A DNA stretch of 64,000 bases from Metallyticus violacea (taxonomy: Eukaryota; Arthropoda; Insecta; Mantodea; Metallyticidae). Below the pieces are notes generated by a model that saw only the letters and a program-made list of their open reading frames with translations, was not told the origin of the DNA and did not search any database. A program made the position numbers and the translations under genes. The stretch covers positions 85,958,001-86,022,000 of the forward strand of contig CM060835.1 in NCBI GenBank assembly GCA_030762175.1, written 5' to 3'. Positions 10,012 through 21,212 of this stretch are shown here, in pieces. Each line of letters starts with the position of its first letter. Position 1 is the first letter of the stretch.

Positions 10012-11169
10012 CGAGGGTAAGTTTCCAGCCTCGCCGATAAGGATTATCGCCTTCACAAAACCCTTATCGGGTCTTATACCTTATTAAGTTCTTCACAAAT
10101 GAAGGACTTACTCCAAATGAAATTAAACAGTGGCTGGACGGTGTATATAGGGAAGCGCCCCCCTCATATTCTACCGTAAAAGAATGGGCCAAACTTTTTC
10201 GAATGGGTCGAGAAAGCAATGAAGACGAAGAGCGTGCAGGTCGGTCCTTGGAGATGTTCGCTCCTGAAAACATCGCTCGCTCTTGTGGAAGCAGAAATTA
10301 TGGAAGACCGGCGGCTCAAAGTTACAGAAATAGCAGCAAAGTTGAGCCTTTTTAAAACAACAGTACTTCGTATTATTCACGAACATTTAAACATGAATAA
10401 GGTTAGTGCAAGATGGGTGCCCAGACTTTTTTCCTCAGTCCAAAAGCAGCAACTAGTCACTTATTGTCAGGCATTTTAGAGCTCTGCCGCGGCAACGAGA
10501 GAGAAGTTCTGCAAACCATTGTTACAGGAGATGAAACTATGGTCCTCTACTATGATCACTTGTCCAAAAGAGAATCAATGGAGTGGCGTAAACCTGGCTA
10601 AGCACCGCCTCTAAAGGCCAAGGTTACTCAGTCAACCAAGAAGATATGGTCACAATCTTTTGGTACTGTGAAGGAATACTCTTCATTTACTTCAAGGAGA
10701 GGGACACCAAGTGAAATGAGGAGTACTATGCTGGCCTACTGCACAGATTACGTGCTTCATTCATAGAGAAAAGTCGAGTAAAGCTGAGTGGTGGTTTGCG
10801 CCTTCTTCACGACAATGCGCCTGTTCACACAGTTCATGTTGCAAAGGAAGCTGTGAAGAAATGTGGTTTCAAGGAGATCGACCACCCACCCTATAGCCCA
10901 GATCTAGTTCCCAGTGACTATTTCCACTTCTCAAAACTTAAGAAGGACCTTTGAGGAAGGAAATTTAAATGTAACGAAGAAGTGATGAATGCTCTTTATG
11001 CTCATTTTGCAGACAAGACTTCTGACTATTTGGGGGGAGGTGAAATATTAATTCAAGGCCTTAGAAGTCTATTGTAATAAAGGATAACTATATTGAAAAG
11101 TAAAGTATAGTTTATGTCTTAATCATACCTAGAAAAAGGTTAGGCCGGAAACTTATGAACTTACCCTCA
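10012..11169 (+). mobile_element. Degenerate mariner-type transposon with TA duplications
   Basis: Imperfect terminal inverted repeats (left CGAGGGTAAGTTTCCAGCC; right, read inwards, TGAGGGTAAGTTCATAAG then TTTCCGGCC) are flanked by TA at 10010-10011 and 11170-11171, as expected for Tc1/mariner insertion. The right repeat has about 8 bases that the left lacks. Inside, broken forward frames encode the parts of a mariner transposase. A helix-turn-helix region comes first (LTPNEIKQWLDGVYREAPPS, then VTEIAAKLSLFKTTVLRIIH). The catalytic motifs follow: TGDET near 10527, LLHDNAPVHT near 10803 and PYSPDLVPSDYFHFSKLKK near 10890. There are 34 residues between the second and third aspartates, giving DD34D. 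Several frameshifts and stops make it inactive. At 1158 bp it is slightly shorter than usual mariners (about 1.3 kb). Confidence 0.88.
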
Positions 11170-11248
11170 TAAACGCACTGAAAAGTGTTCCACCGAATAA
11201 TAACCTAATATTGATGCTAAAACAAATTGCGTGATATCATCATCATCT

Positions 11249-11547
11249 GTCGGTCCTGGTGGTGTAGTGGTAACCATACTTGCCTTCTAAACCCAAGGTC
11301 GCGGGTTCGAACCCGGTCAGGATCGATGGATTTTTTCGGGCGTAAAAATCCCAAGTATGACTTCCTTCGGAAGGGAAGTAAAGCCGTGGGTCCCGTGTCG
11401 TACATTTACGGCACGATAAAGAACCTCAAGCCTGAAAGAAGAGGCCTCTCAGCAAAATTTGTCGGCAGTTTCACGCCCTGATTAGAGTGTGGGACGCTTA
11501 TGACCTGAGATGTCAAAGAGCGTTCTTAAATAAACAAATCAAAAAAG
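11249..11547 (+). mobile_element. SINE family A, copy 3
   Basis: Full-length plus copy with an intact B box (GGGTTCGAACCCGG). It ends in TTCTTAAATAAACAAATCAA plus an A run. The flanks share CATCATCAT (11238-11246 and 11548-11556). This is a probable target duplication, though the repeat is simple in sequence. It inserted 80 bp from the end of the mariner. Confidence 0.92.
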
Positions 11548-11556
11548 CATCATCAT

Positions 11557-12010
11557 TTCAGGTTGTGTGTTCATATGTGATAAAATCCTGCCAAGAAAAT
11601 TAATACAGAAAAATTAACAAATGGAGGTAGTATTTGTGCAGTGACATTTTTCTTGAATTAATTGTATTTAGTAATTTGAAGAACTCCAATCATATCTTTT
11701 ACGATGTTTTTCTCTCCTTTCCCTACTTGATTATCGAGTAATGAGTATCATATAGTAAAACTGCTACGCGGAAAACACAATATAAGCTTCTTTGAGATCT
11801 TTGTTTATGATAATTATAAAACTAATTTTCGCTCGCCAGCTCCTTAACCTAATTTTTTGATATCAGAAACGTTATAATTAAAAACAGCTGTTATATTTCC
11901 CGAGCTACACATAAGTAGGAATAAAGGGGAGAAAAGAAAATAATAGTAGCTGCTTAAAAATGCATAACGTCATTCAGAAAGCACCAACAAACAATCAAAA
12001 CCGAAAACTG
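11557..12010. other. No gene seen
   Basis: AT-rich spacer without recognisable features. Confidence 0.5.

Positions 12011-12036
<26 letters not shown>
12011..12036. repeat. (TA)n microsatellite
   Basis: Uninterrupted TA dinucleotide tract of about 26 bases at the left edge of the long inverted repeat. Confidence 0.97.
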
Positions 12037-12041
<5 letters not shown>

Positions 12042-12088
12042 AAAATAAAAATAAAATAACACTATTAACAATGTAGCAAATTAACAGT

Positions 12089-12660
12089 AATAATAAAAGT
12101 AGAACAGGATAAAACACTTAAAGTCACACTTGAAATTGCTATATTTCGAACTCGTTGAGTTCTTCAATGGCAAGAAGCTATACAAATGAAGGTGATAAAA
12201 GTAAATATTGAGTATCGAAGGTAACGTTATGCATGGAAACACATGAAACTAGAAATGAATGTGTGGGGGGGGGGAGGGGAATGAAAACGTAAGATTTAAA
12301 CCAGGTGGTATACGCGCTTTATGTAAAAATATAGCTGCTATTTCTCTATCTCTGAGTAAACTTGCAGAGCATTGTGTAGGTAACGCATCAATAAGTGTTA
12401 GATTATAAAAGCATCATCAAAATCCTTACAGTGAGATAAGTGACATGCCGGTTGCCCAACACACAACATTTGTTTCGAAACAAATGAAACTAGCAACAAG
12501 AGTTGTTTCGATGCATAACGTTACCTTCGATATTCAATATTTACTTTTATCACCTTCACTTGTCTTCTTGCTATAGAACAACTCTAGTAATTCGAAATAT
12601 AGCGAATACAAGTGTGACTTTCTCTTAGTGTTTTATCCTTTTCTGCTTTTATAATTATTG
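12089..12660. repeat. Long inverted repeat, candidate fold-back/MITE
   Basis: The left arm (about 12089-12240) and the right arm (about 12505-12660) are diverged reverse complements separated by about 264 bp. The innermost 50 bp of each arm, including TATCGAAGGTAACGTTATGC on the left, match with about two differences. The outer parts match with small insertions. No open frame is present, so it would be a non-autonomous element. The ends run into TA-rich sequence on both sides, which hides any target duplication. Confidence 0.7.
12467..12486. repeat. Perfect 20-bp palindrome
   Basis: CATTTGTTTCGAAACAAATG is its own reverse complement. It lies in the loop of the long inverted repeat, just inside the right arm. 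Confidence 0.9.
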
Positions 12661-13483
12661 TTTATATATACATATATAAATAATAAGAAAACATGCATTT
12701 TCATTGCGGTAAAAGGTAACGAATAACTTTCACATTTACAGTTGATTGCTGCAGTGATAAAGCGTCATCTCATGAACTCATCGAGAACTAAGCCAACTCG
12801 GAGTCTGATTTTAGGAGCATGAACATCAAAGTTGCCGACACAAGCTGTCTCTACTGTATATACTGTGCTGTAGTATCTTGTAACTTGTAGTATCTTGTGG
12901 TTTGTCATTTTCTTGTCTTAGTACCATGCGCAGTAAATCAGTTTTACGAGTAATTATACAACTGTATACTTTTTTCATCATTTAAATGTAATTTTAATTT
13001 TGCTATTGCTTTCTGCAGAATTGTTCAAAAGTGATGCATTATTTTAATTAAAGTTAAATGGTATTTACTGAGGAAAGGCTCGGGCATGTCACTCTTGTTT
13101 TTGTTCATTAAAATATAAATTTAAACTATACTCCACACTTTTTCATAATATCTGAAAGAGAATTTCTTTTTATGTAGCGATAAGCAAAACAAAATATGTT
13201 TTGAAATCGTATACTACTATGCAAACAAAATAACTTATTGGTCAGTTTAATTAGCCCGAATTTTATCTTTAAAACATTTCTAAAATAACTTCAGAAAATT
13301 AAGTATAAATTTAATATTTAATCTCAGAAAAATAAGTTCATTACCTGAAACATTTCTTGTACTTGTGTAATAGTGTAGAAAAATATTGTTATATTGAATT
13401 AAATTAAATATAGAAATTGTTCTTTCTAGTTAGAAGTGTGTAGGATATATGTTGGAAAATAAGAATCAGACTTGCAAAATTCG
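12661..13483. other. No gene seen
   Basis: AT-rich sequence with no recognisable repeat or open frame. Confidence 0.5.
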
Positions 13484-13562
13484 GGTCACGGCCGAGATTC
13501 GAACTACAGATCATCTTCAGCCTCCCGTGCTATCGTTCTCACCAACTGAGCTAGCGAGTCAT
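13484..13562 (-). repeat. tRNA-like segment (SINE family D head or tRNA pseudogene)
   Basis: On the minus strand it reads GCTAGCTCAGTTGGTGAGAA, a good A box, then a segment with GGCTGAAGATG where the anticodon loop would be, then AGTTCGAATC, a good B box. Stem pairing is poor, so it is not a functional tRNA. No body shared with other repeats in the window was found. Confidence 0.6.
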
Positions 13563-13956
13563 TCTCTAAGCACGAAACCATGAACTAACTTATCCTTCCT
13601 TTACTAATGTAATACACACGGCTAGTGTGAAAGAACTATTTTTATAAAGGTATACAGGGTGTAGCAAAAATTTGGGAAACATTTCTCACATATACAGAAT
13701 AAAAATATAATATAAACATGAGTCCGGAATTGCTTTATCATTTTTCTGCACCTGTATCACACACCAGAATGTTCAAAAACAGGAGAGGGAAAGAGAAAAT
13801 CATAAAAAAATGTTCTCCTTTAGCACGGGTACATCCATCAACCCCCGTCGCAAGGACTCCCTGATGTATCCCTGATGTATCTCGTACTGTCTGGCAGTCT
13901 TACACAATAAAAGCACGAGGACTCTCTATACCCTCTATACCACATTCTATTCATCA

Positions 13957-15113
13957 CAGTGGCGGCTCATACACATTTTAGTTGGTGGGCACAACTTTTA
14001 AAAATAACATTGCATAGAATACACGAACTTGAGTTCATTCATCTCACTAATCTGCAAAAATATATTGTCAGGCTAGAGGACAAAAAAAAAAAAAAAAAAA
14101 AAAAAAAACCAAACTTTCACTTTTCTCGAAATATAGTCAAATGTAAATTTATATATAGATGCTCAATTTTTATTTGACGTAAAATATTCACTAAACGTTT
14201 ACTAAAATAATTCGCCTTCACTTAAGTTTCTTGTGCATTTCAGATCTTAATATTAATAGTTTTGCTACGCATTCTTGTTCAGAAACAAGAATTGTCAGCA
14301 ATAAATATAAATACTTAGGATGCAGCAATATATTTAAAGAACTTGCCACGACGTCACTTAATTTTTTTATTTAATTTGTTTATTTTTTATTGTTTGTTTT
14401 TGACAATGTATTGAGATGTTCAACAAATCGGTGATAGGCAGAAGTGCCAAAATTGAAGATTTAATCTCATAAGTCTGTTCTCACTAGCCATTCTAGTTTG
14501 CACTTATTTATGATAATGCTGGTTCTTTATAAAACGTAATGTTATTTAAGGATACGTTAGTTGAGTTGCCTTTATAATGGAAGAGTCTTACAGTTTAGAT
14601 CACTGAAGAACCATTGGTGCGAAAGAGCAAACAGCTGATGGAAAGTATTAATGTTAACCTCACGACAAGTAGCTTAGGGAACCTCCTTTTGCAATGCTAC
14701 GGTAGGGGGGACAAGCTCAGTGCACATGTGCATGGAAAGTCCACAGGTTCTGCGTGTCCTTCGTGAAGCTTCACTGCAACACGCTTCTCATTCTCTTGCC
14801 CACCAGCTTTATAACAAATCCTTTTAAAGCAAAGCATATCGTCTCGCTAAGCGTGGACAGAAAGAGAATGTGCAATGGCCCGTCCTCTTCACACATACAC
14901 ATACCAAGTTCGCTGCATTCACAGAAGACGTTTAAACCGCACGCCTATCTTGTATACCTCAACGCAGGTGCGGAAACATTCAGGGTTTGCGTTTGTGCAA
15001 TTCTATTTCCTTTTTTGAGTTGACAATTTATACTGAAATTATTTAAAGGTATTTATGGTTCAAAATTAAAGAGAAGACACTTGCCCTTGTGCCCTTTCAG
15101 CGCGAGCCGCCCT
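13957..15113. mobile_element. Possible non-autonomous hAT-like element
   Basis: The left end, CAGTGGCGGCTC then GTGGGCACAAC, looks like hAT termini. Near 15080-15113 the reverse complement reads CAAGGGCGGCTC then AAAGGGCACAAGG, a partial match. Inside there is no transposase, only an A run of about 25 bases at 14081-14107 and a slightly GC-richer stretch at 14700-15000. The expected 8-bp target duplication was not found (ATTCATCA on the left has no partner on the right). This assignment is tentative. Confidence 0.35.
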
Positions 15114-15324
15114 TGTAGTTGGTTGTTGACATAAAGAACATAAGACGCAGTTAAACGAAAACGATTAATCATGCATAGAACACAAACTTTGGTAACACTG
15201 CTGTTTATTAATGATACCGCCATCTTCGGAGAAACAGGCAACACGTTCTTGTTTCTTTAGTGGACTGGAAATAAGGGTTGCGAGTAAGGTATACAAGGCA
15301 CTTGTAATCGTCTAAAATCAGAAA

Positions 15325-15640
15325 TGAAGAAGAAATAGGTTCGTTTTTTGACTGCTGAAGATGTTGGAGGACGAGACATTCATCGTCGCATGCCCGTTAT
15401 GTTAGGCGAACACTATTTAGTATCACATTCACGTGTGCTGAAGTGCATAAGCGACAGTACTATTGACATTAGTGCGCGGACCCGGGAAAACAAAAAAAGC
15501 AGGCTGAAAGAAAATTATATTTTGGTGGGGATAAACCAGGGTTCCATGTAAAGATCACCTGCAATACCGCGCACAGTGGGTCCTACGTGAACTGACAGAG
15601 TTACAAAAGACTCGAAGAAAAGTGTCACAAATGAGGAAGA
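15325..15640 (+). pseudogene. Mariner transposase N-terminal fragment
   Basis: The frame reads RFLTAEDVGGRDIHRRM and GEHYLVSHSRVL, the first helix-turn-helix of mariner-type transposases. Then comes GINQGSM and, after a frameshift near 15550, DHLQYRAQWVLRELTELQK, the end of the second helix-turn-helix region. The catalytic aspartate motifs are not visible downstream. No terminal repeats were recognised. It differs in sequence from the mariners at 10012 and 44242, so it is a third lineage. Confidence 0.7.
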
Positions 15641-16935
15641 ATATGCGTTTCTGCTTCGTGGTGTCGCCATTTTGAGCACGAGAGCAGCAGCAAAGTCAAC
15701 AGTGGAAACATGTGAATTTTTTTCCGCTCGAAAAATTCCAAAGCCCTTATGGTGTTCTTTCGATGCAGTATTGAAAGCACTATGAGAACACTTTGCAGAA
15801 ATTGAAGCGAGCCATAAAGTTGAAATATCCTTGAATGTTACTTAATGAAAATTTTATTCACGATAAAGCCTACCCCCACACTTTCCAATTTGAGTGGAAA
15901 ACACCCCAACACACTCCCTAGGGCCCAAATTTTTCCCCGGGTGATTTTTTTTTTTTAATTTGATTTAAAGAGAGACTTTCTTGAACATCAATTTGAAATG
16001 CACAAGATCATATGCAACTGGATATGGTTGTGTCAAAGTTTCTACAAGAATGAAACTGAAATTATTGCCTTTCATTGGGATAAATGCTTTAAAAGTTAGT
16101 AAAAAGAAATAGAGAAAAATGCTATAAGCATCTCTTTAAAATGTACCACACCAATCCTTCCCCCTACAAATATTTTATTGCCAAGAAAAAGTAAAGTACA
16201 AAGATCTATAAAACGAGGGAGAAAACAATTTTGGTAGCTTAACGAAGTGTGAAGAGATCTATATGATGAAAATAATAAAAAGAGGGAATTAAAACCAAAA
16301 TATAACTTATAAAATGCGCAAGCACTGAGAGAGGATGTTTCTCAAAATTAAGTAAGTAACATTTGGAAAGCAATGCTTGTACTTATATACTTCCAAATAT
16401 TTTCCATCAAGGTATCTGAACTTTATTGAATTTAAACCAGGTTAAGCCAACTCAGTCTGTTGTCTGACATTTGAGTTCCGTTATGCGTCGGAAGAGGACG
16501 ATCATTAGCAAATTTCCTGCATTGTGCTGAGTGACAAAAGATGAAGTGACGATGGAGCAGTAACAGGGAAAGCCGAAGCTATGACAACAAAATCTACGAA
16601 AATCTGTCTAACAAATGACATGTTCAACCTCCGAGATCGAACCCAACAGTTTTGATCAATGCGAGATTTATTCATGAGCAGCTATTTTGAGACCATTGAG
16701 AAATATAACAAGAATATTAGTGTTTCACAAATAGAGCACTAAGCAATGAGTTAATACGTAAAAAAACTTACCTTTATTGATGGAAATTTAAGTAATTAAG
16801 ATGTAGCATCAAATAATCTTTGAGAGATTGTTAACAGCTTTCAAAGTTCCTCATCACTTACATTGAGGTGCAGATATATTTCTTCGTTACACCATCACAC
16901 TACAGAAACAACGTTTAATGGCGGACATGTCCTTC
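15641..16935. other. No gene seen
   Basis: Mixed composition with a CT/C-rich patch near 15870-15940. No coding or repeat match. Confidence 0.45.
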
Positions 16936-17196
16936 TTACACCAATCTCCGAGAAGCTGCACATTCCTTTCTGGGGAACAGCATCTTTTTGGACCATTTGT
17001 TTGCATCTGTCTCATCTAAACACGCTCTGCTCTGATTAGCCGCTCTAACTGGGCAATCGTGCTGAAATTCGCTTCGCTCGTTCCATACTTGACGAGATCT
17101 CACAAGATGCTCTTCAGAAGAGTTTGGGTTGCAGGTATTGCATCTTCTGCATGAAATCCAAGTTTCAGGTGCATAGTAGAAGAACGTATACTGAAC
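16936..17196 (-). other. Unassigned 87-codon open frame without ATG
   Basis: The minus strand is open from just after a TGA to a TAA and includes ETWISCRRCNTCNPNSSEEH. It has seven cysteines and many charged residues, unlike the AT-driven frames around it. The 3' end reads GGAGATTG followed by GTGTAAG, which could be a splice donor. The upstream TTCAG could be an acceptor but lacks a pyrimidine tract. It could be a host exon, a piece of an old transposon, or chance. I do not recognise the protein. Confidence 0.25.
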
Positions 17197-17534
17197 TCAT
17201 ACGCTTTTCGGCAAACACAATTCTAATGCAGCGATATTTCTAAGATTCCTCTAAGCTCGTGTATCAGACATGCGCGAGTAAAAAAGAAATATAAAGTTTG
17301 CCTTTAGTGCATTTTTAGGTAGGTCGAGGATCCGCTGGATTTTGATAATGCATTTTAGAATAGTCTATGTAAACACTTGCGATTTGATAGAAAAATTAGG
17401 CAAATAGAAAAAGTTGGAAAAGTTCCACACAATTGGAAAATCAAGTAAGCAATCTTCATGTTGTCACAACTCAGGTAATGTGGAGCGACACTCGTCCGCG
17501 CGCATTTCTCGTCACGAATCTTTACACTAGATCT

Positions 17535-17903
17535 TCACTTAACATTTTTTATGAAAGCAAAGTCAAAAGAATTCAAGTTCGACACGCCTTGAGACCATCG
17601 GCGGTTAATCCAATGGGAAAAGTTAACGTTCAGTCGCGCTGACATAATGTGATGGGGCGCCTTCTTGCATGACTCACGCATGTCTTTCACTAAGGGGGAC
17701 CAATTCCACGTCCGCTGGTAACATTTTGTTAAAATATAGCTCAGGAATATGCTATACAGATCCTTGTCAATTGCTGAGAGAGTACCAGCGTGGATTCTAA
17801 CGTGACGATGATGTGTTTCATCATACCATTGTGAATATAACAATTTCGACAACAAACTCTTCTTGTCATCCCTCTTCTCAGGAAACATTTTCACATATCC
17901 ATC
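17535..17903 (-). other. Unassigned open frame of about 120 codons
   Basis: The minus-strand frame runs from just after a TAG (QDGYVKMFPEKRDDKKSLLS) to a stop at 17535. It has mixed charge, several tryptophans and no transmembrane segment or low complexity. The first ATG is two codons after the GTG at 17894. No family was recognised, and no promoter or splice signals are convincing. Together with the open frame at 16936-17196 on the same strand it could be part of one decayed gene or transposon. Confidence 0.3.
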
Positions 17904-20823
17904 CTGCTATCAGGACCAACTTCTGTCATGTGATACAGGAGTTGGTTTTCTCTGTTTGCAAGTCACTCTCTAAAGTGTTCGATAGCGTATTTCAGCAGTA
18001 ATTATTCTAAACTGCATAATTACCGTATTAGGGACAAATATAATATTTTTCAAGTGACATGTTTCAAAGCTGATGTTGGAATACCTTAATCTTCGCCTCA
18101 ACTGTGACTCAATTTCATTTGCGGCGACTTGGCCATATTCTCTATAATGAGAGGCAGAGTATGTGATTTAAACCAGTTTGTGCAGGCTTTGTTAGTTAAT
18201 GCAGTTCATTGGTTTGAAGCGAATGGTTTCAAACTTAGTGGTAATAAAACGTAACGCCTTTACTTTATAGCATGTGCATGATGAGATACTTTCTCCATTT
18301 TTTAGGTTCACATTTTATTTGGGAAAGTAATGTGTGCAACCGTTTTATTTTGCGTTCTGCAATAACATAAAATGTAATTTAGTAAAAATATTCCAATAGG
18401 CTACGTAATATACTATATTCAAATATACATACATATTTTATCAATCCATTAGAAAAGGAGATCTAAAAATTCGCAAAATTAATACTAATCTTACTTATTA
18501 GATATTTACAATTGTTTATTTACTTTCTGATCCCAATACACACAACTCCAGGTTATTAATGAATTGGTGACCATCATATTGCTATATTATCCTATACTTG
18601 TATCTGATTTATTGTACTTCTAAGGTTACGTTTACCTCCAACTTCCTCTTAATCATTCTTATCCATTTCTCTCTAACTTTGCCCAAATACGTCCCTATCA
18701 TTTTTATATTCTTCTTTTCCTTTACATTACAATATTTCTAATTAATGTTTTACCATCAAAATTCTTCCATTTTTTTTTTGTTACCAAAATCCTCTGAATC
18801 CTCTGTTTTGGTATTTCCTGTTTATCAACATATTTTCTAAACCTATCCCATTCTGTATCTATTACATCATTTGAAATTCGCTGTATTTAAAGAATTTGTT
18901 AAACATTTATATGAATTTTTCATAAAACAACTTTGTGCGATATTCATATTTAGGGCAATGATGGTACTGTATATAAAATTATTATTTTACAGAAAAAATG
19001 AGTAAAGCAACAAATCATTACCAGTAGTTTGTATTGTAGTCTATTGTCGATACTGATAGTTATTAATCAATTTATATATGACAGCAAATTTAAATATATT
19101 TAATACTCAGCATCAATCTTAGTTATGATTATGATTATTGTTTAAGGGCGCAAAACAGCTAAGATCATTAGCACCCAACTGTCTCAGTTTTTGCACTAGG
19201 AAAAATAATTTCTCAATTAATGGGATATATTCACTAATTCCCATGAGAAATCTATTCCTGAAGCTTAAATAGATTTATACTAGTGTTTAAAATGTGCTTA
19301 TTGCCAACCCATTTTAATGCTTATGTATGAGGTTTTTTAGTACAACTTTTAATATAAACTACTTTTTTCCGTAACTATTTGTTTCATTTAACTTTTGTCT
19401 GTAACCACATGTGCTGTTATTTTATTCACAAAATATAAACTGATTTATTAAAAAATATAAAATTCCATGCTTGTTCCGATTTATTCGAATGCCTAAGGTC
19501 GACATGAACGAAAAACTGCGACAGAATCCGAATGTTTCAACTTCTCCAGCAATCTTCCCACAGTGCTGTGAGATAATGGTTTGATTCGGGTATCATCGAT
19601 TAAATTCGGGCGATATTTTTCTATGATTGGCCTTCACATCACAATTACCTTATTCTTGAGTCAGCATTTAATAAATAGCCTGCAGAAAGTTCCAGGCGCC
19701 ATGTAGTTAGTGTTATTTTCTGCTAAGTCACAAATTCTAGGAGGGTTGATATATCCAGCTGTACAATTTACAAATCTCTATCACACACAGAATCGAAGAG
19801 AATTCGACGCAGTTTCTTATATATGGTGGCCGATATCTTGCAAGAACAATGTAATCAATCTATAATTATGGGTCGTATTATAAGTCCAGGCTATAAGCAA
19901 TATGTTCTGTTATATAACCGAATTAGCAGCGAATGAATTTAATAATGCATGCATTAAGTTCATACGTACATAGTCAATTACTATAACAGCCGGTGTTAAT
20001 ATATATCTAGATTATATTGTGTAGAGCAAGGCCAGAAGATTTAAATAATCATGCTATAGTTACACATAGCACTAAGCTTGTCATTGCGTGTTTCTTTTTT
20101 ACAAAAATTCTCTTAACACTCAAACCAGCAGTGCAAAATGATATTAAAGGGATATTATCTGCATGGAAAATTAGCAGAGGGGGGGGTGTTGTACTATATA
20201 TTTATTAGGCAATGCATTAGACATTTCCCCATTTTTGTAAAGAAGTGTGTAATTCAAATTATATATTACTATATAACGAGCCCCTGGAAAAAAAAAAAAA
20301 AACTATTCATTTTCATGTTATTGTAAAACTTTCTTACAGTTTTATTCGAAAATGTAAAATACTCCTAAGTGGGAACATAAATGTAGATTTTTATCAAAAT
20401 TTAAGAGTAATGCTGAGATTCTTATTCAATATATATTTATTCCGTGCTTTTAATTTTATTTCTCGAGTTTAATATTCAGCCGATATTGTTTTCACAGATA
20501 AAAATAAGACTACATTCTGCGTTGACAATTACTTTAATTAGTGTTGTTTCTGAACATTAAATTAAAATGTTACGTGCCATTCACATAATAAGCATAACTA
20601 AGAAAAGCTAAAATAAATTTAGAATTATAAATCAAATTAGCCAAACCATCCTCTAATGCAAAAACATAGCTATAGTATATTCCTCCTATAATTTGAATAG
20701 TAAATTTAATTAATTCCATCAAAATGTAAAACAACTGACTTCCAAAATAAATGTAGCGTACTATTTGACACTTTGTCACAAAAGTTCATATGAACTAAAG
20801 ATTTAGGGAAATTCAGCAAGGAG
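17904..20823. other. AT-rich tract, no gene seen
   Basis: Apart from the short SINE-tail-like segment at 19143-19185, nothing recurs or looks coding. Confidence 0.5.
19143..19185 (-). repeat. Orphan SINE/LINE 3' tail motif
   Basis: The plus strand reads GGGCGCAAAACAGCTAAGATC then ATTAGCACCCA. This aligns with the 3' end of family A SINEs (GACGCTCTTTAACAGCTCAG then GTCATCAGCGTCCCA). No family A body follows, so it belongs to another element with a related tail. Confidence 0.5.
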
Positions 20824-20847
20824 TTTTTTTTTTTTTTTTTTTTTTTT
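20824..20847. repeat. Poly(T) run
   Basis: A run of about 24 T. It may be the poly(A) tail of a lost minus-strand retroposon. Confidence 0.9.
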
Positions 20848-20947
20848 AACTTACGAAAGAGTAATAATTTATTGCATATGTTATAGGAAACATTTTAAGA
20901 AATTGAATATACTATCCTTGCCCTCTTTATGCATTAAAGAGACTGCT

Positions 20948-21212
20948 AATGGTGACCGAGGTCATTAAGACGTGAACTCGTGAGCGGGAAGTCTGGGGTT
21001 CGAATCCCGCCAAGACTGCCCTCCCTGACTGTTTTATCCAGGTTTTCCTCAATACCCATAAATAGCAATTTTCGGGGAGATAACTTAGGCCTGGAACGCT
21101 TCCTTCCTTAAAAAAAACAAAATTCTTTCCCAGTTTATCATTTCATCTCAAGTATCACCAGTATACACCACCTGTGATGTCTCAGTAGTTAAAACGGGCA
21201 TTAAACACTATT
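20948..21212 (+). mobile_element. SINE family B, copy 4
   Basis: Full-length but diverged plus copy, from ATGGTGACCGAGGTCATTAA to GGCATTAAACACTATTCG. The B box is intact (GGGGTTCGAATCCC). It has small deletions in the body and an A/AAAG-rich tail. No target duplication was found. Confidence 0.9.
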
